The notes beneath the pieces were generated by a model. The model searched no databases. It was given only the letters and a program-made list of their open reading frames with translations, and was not told where the DNA came from. This document shows, piece by piece, positions 32,482-44,298 of a stretch of 64,000 bases of DNA; position 1 is the first letter of the stretch, and each line of letters begins with the position of its first letter. Location: assembly GCA_951799445.1 (NCBI GenBank), contig OX637291.1, positions 1,614,501 through 1,678,500 on the forward strand, in the 5' to 3' direction. The position numbers and the translations under genes are program-made. The DNA is from Pseudisothecium myosuroides. Taxonomy: Eukaryota > Streptophyta > Bryopsida > Hypnales > Lembophyllaceae.

Positions 32482-35334
32482 TTATTCCCACTTGGGGATG
32501 CAAGTTCCGGAGCCGTCTGCCGTGAAGCCTTCGCTACAGCCGCAGTTGTACCCTACCGGAGAGTGCGGATCGGAGTAGCACTTCGCCTTGGAATCGCCCT
32601 GCGTTTTGCACGTGTCATCCACATCACATCCAGCATCTTCGCATTCCGTCAATGCACAGATGAAGGGCAACGAAACATCGCAGCTCAAGTCGTTGAGCAT
32701 GAAGGGAAGCTTCTCCGGGTTATGAGCCTGCTCCCAAGACTCGTACTTGACAGTCAGACAGCCTTCATACCCTCCCAAGTTGTTAGGCTCCCCGTCGTTC
32801 CAGAAAGTCTGGTTGAACTCAATGCAAGGAGAAAGAGGGAAGTTCCAACCCTTGGTTGGGGGACTGATAGTGTAGGGTCTCCGGCCTCCCACGTAGCAGC
32901 CCAGACCCAGAGGGTTTTCATTGTCACTGAAAACAGTCTCATTCGCCTTGTAACACATGTGCCCAAGGTCCTTGAGCTCGGCCCAATTGGCAACGGCTGC
33001 CAAGTGTCCATCTGACTGTCCACGGCAGTAAAACTCAGCATCCACCCACTTCATGGGCTCCTTGACCAACATGAAGCACGTTCCTGATTTATGCCCAGGC
33101 TTGTATCCCGGAGGGCAAGCAGCAGGAGGAGGAGGCGGAGACACGACTGGAGGAGGGGGTGAGAGGACGGGAGGAGGGGGTGACAATACGGGGGGAGGGG
33201 GTGACAGGACAGGTGGAGGAGGTGACAATACGGGAGGAGGAGGAGACAATACGGGAGGAGGGGGAGACAATACGGGAGGAGGGGGAGAGGATTCAGGAGG
33301 AGGAGGAGAGGATTCAGGAGGAGGAGGAGAGGATTTAGGAGGAGTGTGCGGAGTAGGACCGCCAGGAGGTGAGTAGAACGCAGCGCATGTCGCAGAGTCC
33401 TTCTGGCCAGAAGAGCCAGGCACACAGTTACCCCTGAGTGAGATGATATCCCCAAGTGCAGAGCATGAAGAGTCGACTCCAGTGAAGTAATTGTCGTCCA
33501 ACACAACAGAGCTCAAATTGTCGAGTCCACAAAGCTCAGCGGTCACTTTTCCACTGAGCTTGTTCTTTGACATGGCGAAAACTTCCAAGTCCCTCATGTT
33601 CTTGATGTTGGACGGGATCCCTCCAGAGATGCTGTTGTCACTGTAGTCGAAGAGATTGACCAACTTCAAGCTGCCGATTTGCTCTGGAAGTCCTCCACTG
33701 AATTTGTTGTTCAAGGCCACGATCTCTTGCAACGTCTGGTTCAATTGGCCGATGGACGGGGGGATGTCGCCATGGAAGTTATTGTTGGCGAGCACCATCG
33801 CTGAAGTTTTAGCATCTCCAAAAGTATCCGGAAGCTCACCCTCAAAGTTGCAGTTGTTCACGAAGATCGCATCCAGAGGCTTTAAGAAAAGCTCCCTCGG
33901 CAACTTGCCGTAAAACTTGTTGAAGCGAATGTCGAGGTAAACCAGGTTGGGGATCGCCAGAACTGCAGATGGGAAAGTACCGCCTAGCCAGTTGTTGCTG
34001 AGATCCAGCTCGAAGAGCGTCTTCATGTACTTGAAAGACTCCGGAACTGTTCCACTGAATCGGTTACTGTTCAAATGGAACAAGCCAATCTCCCGAAGCA
34101 AGCCGAGCTCGGGTACCAGAGTTCCCTTCAAATCAGCATCGTTCAAGTCGATGCCAGACACGACCTCGAGGTAGGAGAGATTCGGATCTTCTGGAGGAGA
34201 ACAGAACACCCCTTCGTACGCACAGACATCGGTCCCCACCCAGGTCTTGGTGACACCTTGAGGATCATCAGTGATGGCCTTTTTCCAGGCCTGCAGAGCT
34301 ACCCATGCTCTCCATTTGCTCCATGCGGGCGCATGTCGACCCACACCGGGGGGATGGTGGCCCACACCCGGAGGGTGAGGCCCACCAGGGGAGAATCCTG
34401 GGCCTTCATCTGTCAACAACAAGAATAATCAATACCGCAACATTGCGCAGCAGATCGATCACAAAACCTCCAAATCACACATGACGAAAACCCACTACAC
34501 AAAACCATCCATTAAAACAAAACAAAAAAAGGTATTCGAAGAAAAGTGTATCTCCGCGCTCAGATCTACTACAGTAAACGCAGAACAGGGCGTGATTGAT
34601 GCCCACTGCATGCCTATTTAATCTGGGGGCATGAAAGGAATATTCATCTAGATTTTTTTGACTCCATATTCAAAACCCTTGCAGAGATATCGAGAATAGC
34701 CAATTCATATGCCAATTTCTAATCACATCGCGACGATATGCACGGTAACGGATCTCGGAATGCACAATTCAAAGCACCTCTAGCCAACATCCATTCCAAA
34801 AACTCCAAAAAGAAGTTTTGAATCTGATCCCAAGAACAGTACCAAGAACTGTTCACACACTATCCACAGTCTACCAAGCCGGCTCTACAACCAAGGTCGC
34901 CAGCCCTACATTACTTCCCTCTCTACGTCAACGGACACGTCACGTTATGGTATGGCATCAGACACTCTCCAAGTACTTCGACAGCGCATCGACACGCAAC
35001 CGCCCTAATCTTCCCAAAATAGCGCTGAAGCTCAACTCCTGATCACGAATCAGTACACCCAACTATTGCCATTCGAATAGCTACAAAAGCATAACGCATT
35101 GAGTCTCCAGAGAACCCGCATTGAGTCCTCTCAACGAACCTCACCATGCCCACTCCCCAAACACAGAACTCCAACCTTCACACACTCAAAACTTAAAAAC
35201 CGAACACCAAAGAACGAAAGTCCACACTTTACTTCCAAACCCAGTTCGAGATGCAACCACTAAGGGCACGTACCAGTAGCTACAACGACGGACACCAACG
35301 CCACCAACACGGCCACCACCAGCAGCGCCTTCAT
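32482..35334 (-). CDS. Secreted LRX-like protein: LRR, extensin repeats, C-type lectin, EGF-like
   Basis: Two exons: 35334-35274 (61 nt) and 34409-32482. The intron is GT-AG, and one base plus two bases rebuild an Asp codon. The product has 662 residues. Residues 1-19 are a signal peptide (MKALLVVAVLVALVSVVV). Residues about 50-346 are the N-cap and about ten leucine-rich repeats of the LRX type (VCAYEGVFC, GIDLNDADLKG, LFHLNSNRFSG, ELDLSNN, LDIRFNKF). Residues 367-449 hold ten SPPPP blocks, mostly VLSPPPP. Residues 452-606 are a long-form C-type lectin domain with the sugar/calcium motif EPN (561-563) and LND in place of WND. Residues 609-657 are an EGF-like module with seven Cys. LRX proteins bind RALF peptides in the cell wall; the lectin tail is unusual. 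An upstream in-frame ATG at 35400 would add 22 residues; the start at 35334 is preferred because it begins the signal peptide directly. Confidence 0.92.
33127..33335 (-). repeat. 21-bp coding minisatellite of the extensin region
   Basis: The SPPPP blocks are encoded by about ten near-identical 21-bp units (plus strand GGAGGAGGGGGAGACAATAC). Seven of them share VLSPPPP. Such arrays change length easily by slippage, so allele-length variation is expected. Confidence 0.85.
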
Positions 35335-36170
35335 CGTCGCCCCCCTCCGAAAGCCGCTGCTCCCTGCGCATGCTTTCGACGGCGCCATGCACCGCACCAT
35401 CACACCGGGAGAACCCCCTCCACGGCCACTTTCGCAACCGAGGTTGCCGCCCTTCCCTTAAGTCTTCTAAACTACCCCCTGATACAGCAGCGATCTCACG
35501 CACCCCACCAATGCAGCTCTCCACTCTGCATCCACCACAAGCACAGCAGCAACATTAACACCACCAATGCAAGCTCCACTCGGGAGCCCCAACAGCTTGA
35601 TCCCTACCAATGCAAGTCTCGACTCTGGATCCCTACGACTCTGGAAACGGACACCGCGAGAGCAGTGAGCAGGCGTGTGTGAGTGTGTGTGTGTACCTGA
35701 AGGGAGGCAGTACTAGCGGTCGCGTCTCAGATGCTGTCAGAAGAGAGAGGGGAGCTCAGGTGAGTAGGACTGGAGCTTGCCCTTGGCGATGGGAAAAGGA
35801 AGAGAAGAGGGCAAGGGCAATGGGAAGGGCAGCAAGGGCGAGCTGCGAGAGGAGCAGCCAGCAGCGAGCAGCAGCAGCGCGCATGTGGGGCATGCCGGCG
35901 CAGGGCGAGGGGGGGAAGACGAGGCGAGACGAGACGAGAAGGGCCAGCCGCGACTTGCTGCGGGGCCGCCGAGCGGCCATTACGTGCGGGACGCGCGGCG
36001 GGCTTGGAGGACGGGACGGGACCCTTGCGCCCGTCGTCGTCGGCTGAGAAGTTACTTACCGTATTAAGGGTGAGAAGTTACCGTCTCACACACCTATGCG
36101 GCTTCCGGGCTTTATCACCGCATTTAATAATAAATAGACGGACCTTTCTCCGGTTCTCCCCACGTGCCCT
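35335..36170 (-). promoter_or_regulatory. 5' leader and probable promoter of the LRX-lectin gene
   Basis: The region is GC- and CpG-rich, unlike the AT-rich DNA beyond 36200, which fits a gene promoter/leader. On the minus strand an AT-rich TATTTATTATTAAATGC lies near 36120-36136 and a G-box CACGTG sits at 36161-36166. A GT repeat occurs at about 35672-35694. No transcription start can be fixed from sequence alone. Confidence 0.35.
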
Positions 36171-37214
36171 ATGCCCGTTTCTAACACCAAAAATTATACC
36201 AAAATGGTTACTTTGTTACTTAGCATGGTCCGTTTTATATCTCGCAAGCGTATGCTATTAATCATCGTTTATGCATTGGTTTTTTTCATTTGTTAAAAAA
36301 AAAACACAAAAAAAACACATCACAATTAAAAAAATTAGATACTCTAATAATTTGTCAAGTTTATTTAGTATTGATGGTAACTATTGTGAAGGATATTATT
36401 TAATATTTTGATATTTATGATCAATTGTAGCATATTTTGGATTGGATAATGCAATGTTTATGATGTGTCATGCCTACTAAGTAGAAAGTGACAATTACAC
36501 CTTCATTATGTGCTTTGTGAATTTAAAGCAAACTATACCAATTTATTGGGCAATTGATTATTCATTCATACTAAATAACCATTTTAGTGTACTCATCCTT
36601 AGGTCTTCTATTGTGGTTTTGCCTTCTCTTATATGGAATAGTTTTTTTTATTGCTATTACATTTTTTTCATCTTTGTAGTCTTAATTAATGAATTTCCTT
36701 TTCGCCCTTGAGTTTCTTAATGTCGTTTTCACTTTTCACTCATCCAATTTTTAATACCAATATTGGTCATTTCTTCTTTCACCCTTGAATCCCCTTGTTG
36801 TCATTTTTTAATTTCATCCTTGTGTTCTTTGTATTCATTTCCACTTTCACTCTTGGACTCCTTATAATTTGTTTTTCTTTTCACCCTCAATGTCACTTTT
36901 GTTGTTTTACCTTCTTTTCTCATGGATGGCATGTAATGATCATGCATTCATGACATCAACATAATTCCATGATAAAAACACAGGAGGGACCTTGATATAT
37001 ATATTTAGATTGCATTGATTTTAATTTGAATAGTCATTGAGCCAAAGTATGCTAGAATTATCTACATTGCATTATCTTTAAATTATTAGGAAAAATTTTG
37101 GGCAAAAATTGCCCAAAAGATGTTACATTATAGTGCATTGATAGGGAAAAATAAGGGATCACACTAAAACTTGGTGTGCTAATAGAATTAATTGTAAAAT
37201 TCTCTCCAATTTGT

Positions 37215-37434
37215 CACTATAAGAACCCCGCGTTTTTAGATAACAAACTCCAATTTTTTTAAAACGGATTTTAGATGATGTCAATGTTTACAACCCAATA
37301 TTTTTATGTCAACAAAAACATCCAATGTAACATCAATGTTGACATAAAAATATTAGGTTGTAAACATTGACATCACCTCAAATTTGTTTAAAAAACTAGA
37401 GCTTGTTACCTGAAACGAGGGTTTTTTTACAGTG
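37215..37434. mobile_element. Foldback MITE, arms about 95-100 bp, CACTA-like ends
   Basis: The left arm starts CACTATAAGAACCCCGCG and contains GATGTCAATGTTTACAACC. The right arm is its inverse, ending AGGGTTTTTTTACAGTG. The two arms nearly meet, so the transcript would fold into one hairpin. CACTA/CACTG ends suggest the CACTA superfamily; the 3-bp flanks (TGT, TAT) match only partly. Confidence 0.75.
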
Positions 37435-39487
37435 TATACAAGGGATGTTAGAAAAAGGCTTAATTAGAAATAGTACAAAAAATCACTATGCTAAATTCCA
37501 TGAAACCCTAATTTTGTGCTTTAAGGAGTATTGTCTTGTGTTTTTCTCTAACATCCTCAAACTTTAGCTCTTGGTCCTTTGTTTCATGCACTTTGCGATT
37601 AACTCTCATTTGTGTGAAATCCTTTTTTGCATAGAATGAACCTAAACTCCATCTAAAAAGAAGACAGTCTAATTTGATCATTGTACCCATAGGGCAGGGT
37701 CGGCACATTGATGTCAAATATTTAATTAAAGTTCCCAAAGTAGATTCAACACTTTAAAATTTAATTTTTATAAATTCAACATAACATTCTAATTAATTCT
37801 CAATATTCGGCACCTTCCATCAAAAGTCACATAATTTGATGAGTGAAATGTGGAGAAGACAAACTGTTTTATACAATTGGGGTGATAGGAGGTACAACAA
37901 ACAATGCGGGATATGTAAATTAGGATTACTAGGAGCTCAACCATTTGTAGTTAAGTCAAAATCAGGAATTGTGTTCAAAGTATAATTTTAAACCTCATTT
38001 TGGCATAGTAGAATATTTTTTTTCAAAAAACTTTGAACTAAATTATGTAAGAAATCAAGCTAACCTTCATCTACAAAAATCCTTTTTAGATTTCAAACCT
38101 CCAATCAAAAGTTATGGTCAAATTTCAAAGGGGCTTTGGAAGGGACATTTTCTTCAAACATCCCCTTTGAAATTTATTCATAAAAATAATTCATTTTCAT
38201 TTTCATTTTCATTTTTTTCTGGCATTCATAAAAATAATTAATTTCTGCCGATCCTAAAATATGGGTATGGTAGATTACATGCAACAATTGCTCTTTGTAC
38301 TTTTGGCTCTTGGAGTGAGATCTTTTTTACTTACATTTACATCTTATATTGTGTTGGTTACATACTACTCTAGTTTTTGACGAACTAGAGGAATTTTGTA
38401 AAGTTGCATGAAGCATCACGCCCTACCCCAAAAACTTTGAAAAAACATAATATTTGATTCAATCACTTATTGAAGAAAAATTGGTATCCTTTCAAATTTT
38501 TTCTTTAGTCATTTTCATAGACAATTCTCTTATAGGAATTAAGAGCCAAAAATATAATCCATTTTATTGTTATTAAAAAACAAAGAAAAACCTAATGATT
38601 TTTGAAATAACAATGGAAAAAACGTTTAAAATTTCAAAAGTTGTAATCATAATAAATATAGAGGCAATAACCAAAGTGTGAGTATAGGTTTGATTAAAAT
38701 TGGATAGAAGTTAGTCAAGAAAAGACCTTGAGGATTAAAACTGTTTGATAAATGACTTTCAAGGAATTTGTAGGAACAAATAATGCACCTATTTATCCAA
38801 GAATCTAATGATTTTGGTTAATTGCCTTCGTGATTGGACTATGTCTTTTCAAATTTAGACTTGTAAGGATGTCAACAACAATATTAATTGTCCATTGGAT
38901 TGTCAAACAATCTTTTCTCATATTATAAAACAGATGGTTTTCATCAAATTTGTTTTGTACAACTTCATCAATGCTATTTCTACATCATTGAATTAAATTC
39001 AAGTCATATTTTAAGTTTAATTAATTTTATGAAGGATAGCATATCAAGATAATAGTATACCTTATATAATGCACTTTGCTACGTAGATCTATAACCAAAT
39101 TTTTTGTAATAAAGTAAAATAAAAAATTCATATTGTTACATTTGTATTATTAATAAATTTATAATCAAATTATTAAATATTTTATTTAAAAAATTAATAT
39201 CATTTAAATTATTTTAAAACATATTTTATTTTTCATATGAATTTTTTTCGTTTTTTGTGTAAAAAATCATAGCGTTATTTAAATTTTTTATGAAGTAGAA
39301 CTTATCCGGATATTGAGGTTGGCATATTTATTTAAAATTGGGAAAACAAGATCAACATATGCTTTATATGGATATACTCTTTCAAGATCCTTTTTTTGGT
39401 ATGGATTCACGTTTTATTGGAGAAATAATTTCCTATAAATTTTGACATTCATTTTCAGAATTATTTTTTGTCTATCCTAACCATTAC

Positions 39488-39780
39488 CATAACATTATTT
39501 ACCAACGTTGGGAGGGTCCTTTTTGCTCTCCCTCAAAGTGGGAGCCCCCAACACCAAATCAAGAATAAAACAAGCTTGTTAAATACTGATTCTTTGACTT
39601 CCAGTTTTGGAATTGGACTAGCTCATCAAGGCGCACTCACAGCAAATCTGATGCAAACACACTCATACTAATCAGACCAACTGGATGCCTAGGATTTAAC
39701 TATAATCCCCTCTCAAGCATCCAAGAGGGAATCATTCCTTGTCAGAGGGAGAGGAATACTGCGCGGTTAACAATATTATG
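39488..39780. mobile_element. Inverted-repeat element, CATAACATT ends, copy 1
   Basis: The left end CATAACATTATTTACCAACG is mirrored by GTTAACAATATTATG at the right. The body (GGGAGGGTCC, TGGGAGCCCC, GAGAGGAATA) matches the element at 40528-40769. The target duplication is unresolved. Confidence 0.6.
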
Positions 39781-40527
39781 ACATACAATGTCAAACATGT
39801 AATTTCATCTCTATAAAATAAACTATAAAACTTCATCCATACAATAAATAGCAACCAAAATAGAAGATACCAGTAGGAAAATTTTACGTTCAATAAAGTT
39901 TACACAATCATTGACTCTACCCTTTTAGAATTGACCTTGGAAAGACACTAAGGACATTTTGTGTCCTTTGGATGGTCAATTAGGCTTTGTACATATTGAA
40001 AAATGGATGACTTTCATCCATTTTTGTGCAAATTTATTGATGCTTCGTCCACATCATTGAGTTTATTTCAAGACATTATAGTAATTTTTTAAAATTTTAG
40101 ATGGAGTAGTTTAATTATCAAAAAATTGGAACACTAACCAATGTATTTCTATACTTTGAGAGTTTTTTCCCCTTAAATTTTGATTTTCACATTCAAAATT
40201 ATTTCTTTTGCAAAAATGAAGTTTCTCAAATTAAGTTCCTACTCCACTTTGAAATTTCTTAAAATTTCTTAAAATAAGCACTTCAGAGAAGTTTGAAGTT
40301 GAATATCTATAACCACGTTCCTAAATATGGAATGATACATAAATCTTCTTTATACTATATTGTTATACACTATAATGTACTCCTATTATGAAAACTCAAT
40401 GTATTTTGAACATGATTTGAATTTGATATGAATTTTCTTTAGTCAATCTTCAAAAATTCACAATAATTTGAAATTTTCTCCAAAAAATTTGAAAATTTCA
40501 GAACAAATCATAACATTATTCACGTTT

Positions 40528-40769
40528 CATAACATTATTCACGTTTGCTGGGGGGGTCCCTTTTGCTCCCCAAAAAATTGGGAGTCCCCTAGCAACAAAG
40601 TACGAGCCTGACCAACCAGTGTCTACAACACTCTGACAACCCTGCAATATAGGTCGCAGGCAACCAATGATCTATTCAGTGTTTTAACTAAAGTCTCCCC
40701 CCAGGTATATAGGGGAGAATAATACCTCCACCTAGGGGGAGGCAACGTTGGTGGTTTAACAATGTTATG
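40528..40769. mobile_element. Inverted-repeat element, CATAACATT ends, copy 2
   Basis: The left end CATAACATTATTCACGTTTG is mirrored by GGTTTAACAATGTTATG. The first 19 bp (CATAACATTATTCACGTTT) are duplicated directly in tandem from 40509, a small local duplication at the left boundary. It is related to 39488-39780 but clearly diverged. Confidence 0.6.
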
Positions 40770-41455
40770 ATACTAGACATGTGCTTTCACCTTTGAAAAA
40801 TAAAAACCAAAAAATTTCACTTATAAATAGCGAAGAAATGGAGGATACCAAGTGAGCGACTTTCAAGTTGGAGTCCACGGTCATAGGCTCCGTCTTTTCG
40901 GGGATAATCTGCTGTAACTACCCCACCGCTACTACTCTACCCACTCAGCCCTTTGACGTGCCATGGGATGGGCCAGTCGTTGCCCTCCACGTCCCCCTCT
41001 GTTCCCCAGCGCGTGGAATTTGGGGTCCCCTTGCCAGCCCAGCTCCAGCCCCGGTCTGAGTCACGTCCGTTTTTAAATATCCATTTCAAATGACTTTTCG
41101 TCCTAATTTTGCCTAAACTTAAACTTATCATCAGGGAGTGAGGGGTTCCATTCGTCAGTGCTCTGACATTCGGAGTTTAATAATTAATAATATAAGTTTA
41201 TGAAATTGATTGCTACTTTCGAATCAGCGTCATTTCCCGTTCTTCAACGCCTCGATTTCTGGGCCCGTCCCGGGCGGCAACTGCTCCGTCCCTTCCCCTG
41301 TTCCTCCGTTGTTTGAGTTTGTACAGTATTGACCTTGGGAATGGAGGAGTCGTTGGGAACTGAGAGAGGGAACGATTTCCGGGAACCAGATGGATGGAGG
41401 TCTTTTCATTTTGAAAGACACAAGAGTTTATTAACTTATTTACAATCAGATGTTC

Positions 41456-41895
41456 TTTTGTTTTGTTTTTTTCCAACAAATGGAAAATACCATTGCATTA
41501 AAGTAACCAAAGAAGAGCAACAACCAAGCCGGAGCTTGCAATTGAAGAGATCATGAGCAAAAAACAAAGAAGAAACCGAACCAAAAGAAAGCTAAACATA
41601 AGAGCAAAGAGGAGGACCTTTTCTATTCCAAACAATGGTGGCACCACTCCTATAGACTAACACTGGAGATTGGAGCTAGATACTATCAAACCTAACCCAA
41701 ATGTTGTCGGTATGTTGAGGTTGTTGACTGGCACTAAGTTGGGCCTTCAATTGCGTTGCCCTACCAGAATCTAGGAAGGCATTCCATAGTTTATCTTGCA
41801 TGAGAGCTGGTGGCCATTTGCTTTGCGAAGAAACAATATTGTTACAAGAGATCCATATATTAAGCCAAAGAGAAGAGCCTCTGAGTAAGGACCAC
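41456..41895 (-). mobile_element. LINE 3: 5'-truncated LINE 3' end, 440 bp, with target duplication
   Basis: The 15-bp TACAATCAGATGTTC is present at 41441-41455 and 41896-41910. Between them the minus strand reads the last residues of a LINE ORF2 (LWLNIWISCNNIVSSQSKWP and LMQDKLWNAFLDSGRA), then a 3' untranslated region with AATGCAATGGTATTTTCCAT and an A-rich tail (plus-strand TTTTGTTTTGTTTTTTTCC). This is a normal truncated, poly(A)-primed LINE insertion. Confidence 0.9.
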
Positions 41896-41963
41896 TACAA
41901 TCAGATGTTCACATTTGGGAAATCTAAATTCATATGTGGAATTGGAGACCATATTTTTGGTTA

Positions 41964-42150
41964 AGGTGAACCGACCCTGTTGCTCGTCCCCGATTTTATT
42001 TCTTGGGAAAACACAAGAATTTGATCTAATTTGCAATTAGAAGCCTCAAATTAGCTAGGAGAGGTGTAGAAGCACAAAAATAGGAAGTCTTTTCTTTATA
42101 TGTCCCCTTGGAATGACTTTGGGAGGATGAGCAAGGCGATCGGTTCACCC
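41964..42150. mobile_element. TA-flanked MITE A (GGGTGAACYG ends), 187 bp
   Basis: The left end AGGTGAACCGACC is mirrored by GGCGATCGGTTCACCC, with TA outside both. The body shares CCTCTCCTAGCTAATTTG-type sequence, in reverse orientation, with MITE B. Confidence 0.7.
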
Positions 42151-42530
42151 TAGCCCCTATTTTCATGTTGTGAGATCATAAAATAAAAAATTAATGTCCC
42201 CCAAATAGGAGAGGTTTCTTCAAGTATTCCTATTTTCACCCATTTAACTTTGAAATGACACTACAGACACAAAGCATGTGATGGATGACTTTTTCTATCA
42301 GTGTAGAAACAAAGAATGCACGTATTGGTCCGAAAATTGAATCATATTTGAGTAAGTACCTATCATTGAGGTAGTGTCCTTCCAGAGTTAAGGTGAAAAA
42401 GACCACAAGACCAAACGAGTTCTAGTCCTCACTACCACCAAATTGATGTCCTCTTATTACTTCTTTGTAAACACACGGTCACTACGGATTTTGTTGTAAG
42501 ACCTTGAACAACAAACAAACTCTCAAGGTA

Positions 42531-42766
42531 CAGTAGAATCTCTCTTAGTGCATAGTGTTGGGACTATGCACTAAGAGAGGTTTATGCATTTGGAGAGGTT
42601 TAGTATTTTTCACTGCCTAACGTGGCTTCTAACTACATGGCCTCCAACCACATGGCTCCTAACTACAAGGCCTCCAACCATTGTTCAACAATAAAGGCTT
42701 CAAAGTACAATCTCTCTTAGTGTATATTATGCACTAACAAAGTATGCACTAAGAGAGGTTCTACTG
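42531..42766. mobile_element. Emigrant/pogo-like MITE, 236 bp, TA flanks
   Basis: The left end CAGTAGAATCTCTCTTAGTG is mirrored by CACTAAGAGAGGTTCTACTG, with TA at 42529-42530 and 42767-42768. CAGTARAACCTC-type ends with TA duplication are those of Emigrant/pogo elements in plants. Each end also folds on itself (TCTCTTAGTGCATA facing TATGCACTAAGAGA). Confidence 0.85.
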
Positions 42767-42891
42767 TACTCTAGTTCCAAGAAGAACCCAAGTTCTTGTT
42801 CTCCCTCTTCCACGTTCACTTTTCAAGGGAAAAACAATTTGGGGAAATCAAGTGCCCTCCTCCCTCCAGAACTAACTTCGAGGCACGGTCA

Positions 42892-43117
42892 GGGTGAACT
42901 GGCCCCCTCCCTCGGCCTCCCAAATCATTTCAGAAGTGGATGTGATAAAAAAGCCCCCTAATTTGAGCCATCTCTAGGGTATGTTCTAGACCTCTCCTAG
43001 CTAATTTGGAGCCTCTAATTGCAAATATGAATTCAAAATTTGCAAATTTTATCATGCCCCGCAAATAAAAAATTTCAGGGTTTTCCCTCGAGGTTGAGCG
43101 AGGGGGTCAGTTCACCC
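42892..43117. mobile_element. TA-flanked MITE B (GGGTGAACYG ends), 226 bp
   Basis: The left end GGGTGAACTGGCCCCCTCCC is mirrored by GAGCGAGGGGGTCAGTTCAC (then CC). The right flank is TA; the left flank is CA, one change. It belongs to the same family as MITE A. Its body recurs in direct orientation in element C (43144-43413). Confidence 0.7.
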
Positions 43118-43143
43118 TAGCCTAAGGCAAGGGGTCTATAAAT

Positions 43144-43413
43144 GGGTCGAGCTTATAGTTGTGCAACGAGCCTCTTGCGGAGGTAAAGCCAAGGGTCAAT
43201 GTAAAAAAAAAGACCTCCTATTTTGTGCCGTCTTTAGGGTATGTTCTAGACCTCTCCTAGCCAATTTGGGGCCTCTGATTGCAAATATGAACTCATAATT
43301 TGCAAATTTTATCATGTCTCGCAAATAAAAAGTTCCTGCATTTTCCCAAGGGTAAAACAGGAGGGGCAAAACGGCCTCCGCAGGAGGCTGTTGCACAACT
43401 ATAAGCTCGACCC
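43144..43413. mobile_element. MITE C: body like B but different ends, 270 bp
   Basis: The left end GGGTCGAGCTTATAGTTGTG is mirrored by CACAACTATAAGCTCGACCC. The flanks TATAAAT and TGTAAAT could be a 7-bp target duplication with one change. The core (GGGTATGTTCTAGACCTCTC, ATTGCAAATATGAA, TTTGCAAATTTTATCATG) is the same as in MITE B. Confidence 0.7.
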
Positions 43414-44055
43414 TGTAAATGGGCCAAATACAGTATTTGTAACCCTCCAGTGCCGCCATGTCATTTCGTTTGAATTTACCGGGGCTGGTTGAGTGAACGG
43501 ACTCTGGTGAGTGAGTCTCGTACAGTAGCCTTCCCTTGTTTTATATGGCCCAGGGCGGGGTCCGTCGGTTTGGACGGAAGGTGCGCAGACTTCCGTCCGT
43601 CCCCCGTCGTCCTCCTGCACAGTAGGTTCGTTCCGTTCAGTTGTTGTTCTATGATACTGGCTACGGTCGTCTGGATGAGGGGATCAATTATTGGGTCCCC
43701 CTCCGGCCCTGAATTAGTATACGGTACTGTAAGTTCGCAGGGTCCGCTTCCTTCGGTTCCTTCAGTTCAGTTCAGTTGGCCTGAGTGCCTGGCCCTGGCT
43801 GCCACTGCACTGCACCTGCTGCCCCGCTCTTTCATCATGCCAGGCGCGTCAGAAATAGGAATAGGAGGCTCCACCCCCGCATTGCCACTTTGCATTGCCA
43901 CTCCCTGCCAGGGATGAGTGGGTGCTGCTCTCGGCATCCGTTGGGGAGGGGGGAGGACATGATTGGACGCGGTGGAGACGGATCAGGTAAATTAGCAAAC
44001 CCCAAACACACAAGCAAAAAAGATTCGGAGATACCAATTTATACTAATACTAATA
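43414..44055. other. GC-rich stretch without a supportable gene
   Basis: Open frames of 60-142 codons exist on both strands (for example 43489-43917 plus), but none has a domain, a signal peptide or consistent splice sites. It could be a promoter or exon relic. Confidence 0.3.
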
Positions 44056-44287
44056 GTGAAATTAGGTTGCCTCACACTAATTTCTCGACATTTGACACTA
44101 TATAAATATTTTCAATTATTGTACAAAAATTCTCTACTTTTAAATTGGGTCTTACTGTAATTGAGACTTATGAACCTCCATGTGTACAAATGGAAACATT
44201 TTTAGAAACATTTGTTGACTTTGATGGCTTCTACAATAAATTTTCTTTATTTAAGGGAACCTGATTGTTAAGGCAACCTAATTTCAC
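44056..44287. mobile_element. TA-flanked MITE, perfect 16-bp ends, 232 bp
   Basis: GTGAAATTAGGTTGCC at the left and its exact inverse at the right are each bordered by TA. A diverged copy starts at 55445 in the same orientation. Confidence 0.85.
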
Positions 44288-44298
44288 TATTTTGTGTA

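Larger units (their letters stand above)
36171..41440. other. AT-rich intergenic region with small inverted-repeat elements, no gene
   Basis: Open frames are short and have no domain. Apart from the foldback element (37215-37434), two related repeats (39488-39780, 40528-40769) and a TTTTCA microsatellite at about 38188-38213, I see nothing. The stretch 40940-41060 is locally GC-rich but has no convincing frame. Confidence 0.5.

Noticed and set aside
33053..33376. Gly-rich plus-strand frame (GGGGDNTGG repeats)
   Set aside because: It is the antisense of the SPPPP-coding 21-bp repeat of the wall-protein gene.
33051..33506. Leu/Pro-rich minus-strand frame
   Set aside because: It is a shifted frame of the same extensin repeat; the lectin and leucine-rich repeats fix the true frame.
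43489..43917. 142-codon plus-strand frame in a GC-rich stretch
   Set aside because: No domain, overlapping frames on both strands of similar length, and transposon ends close by; composition alone explains it.
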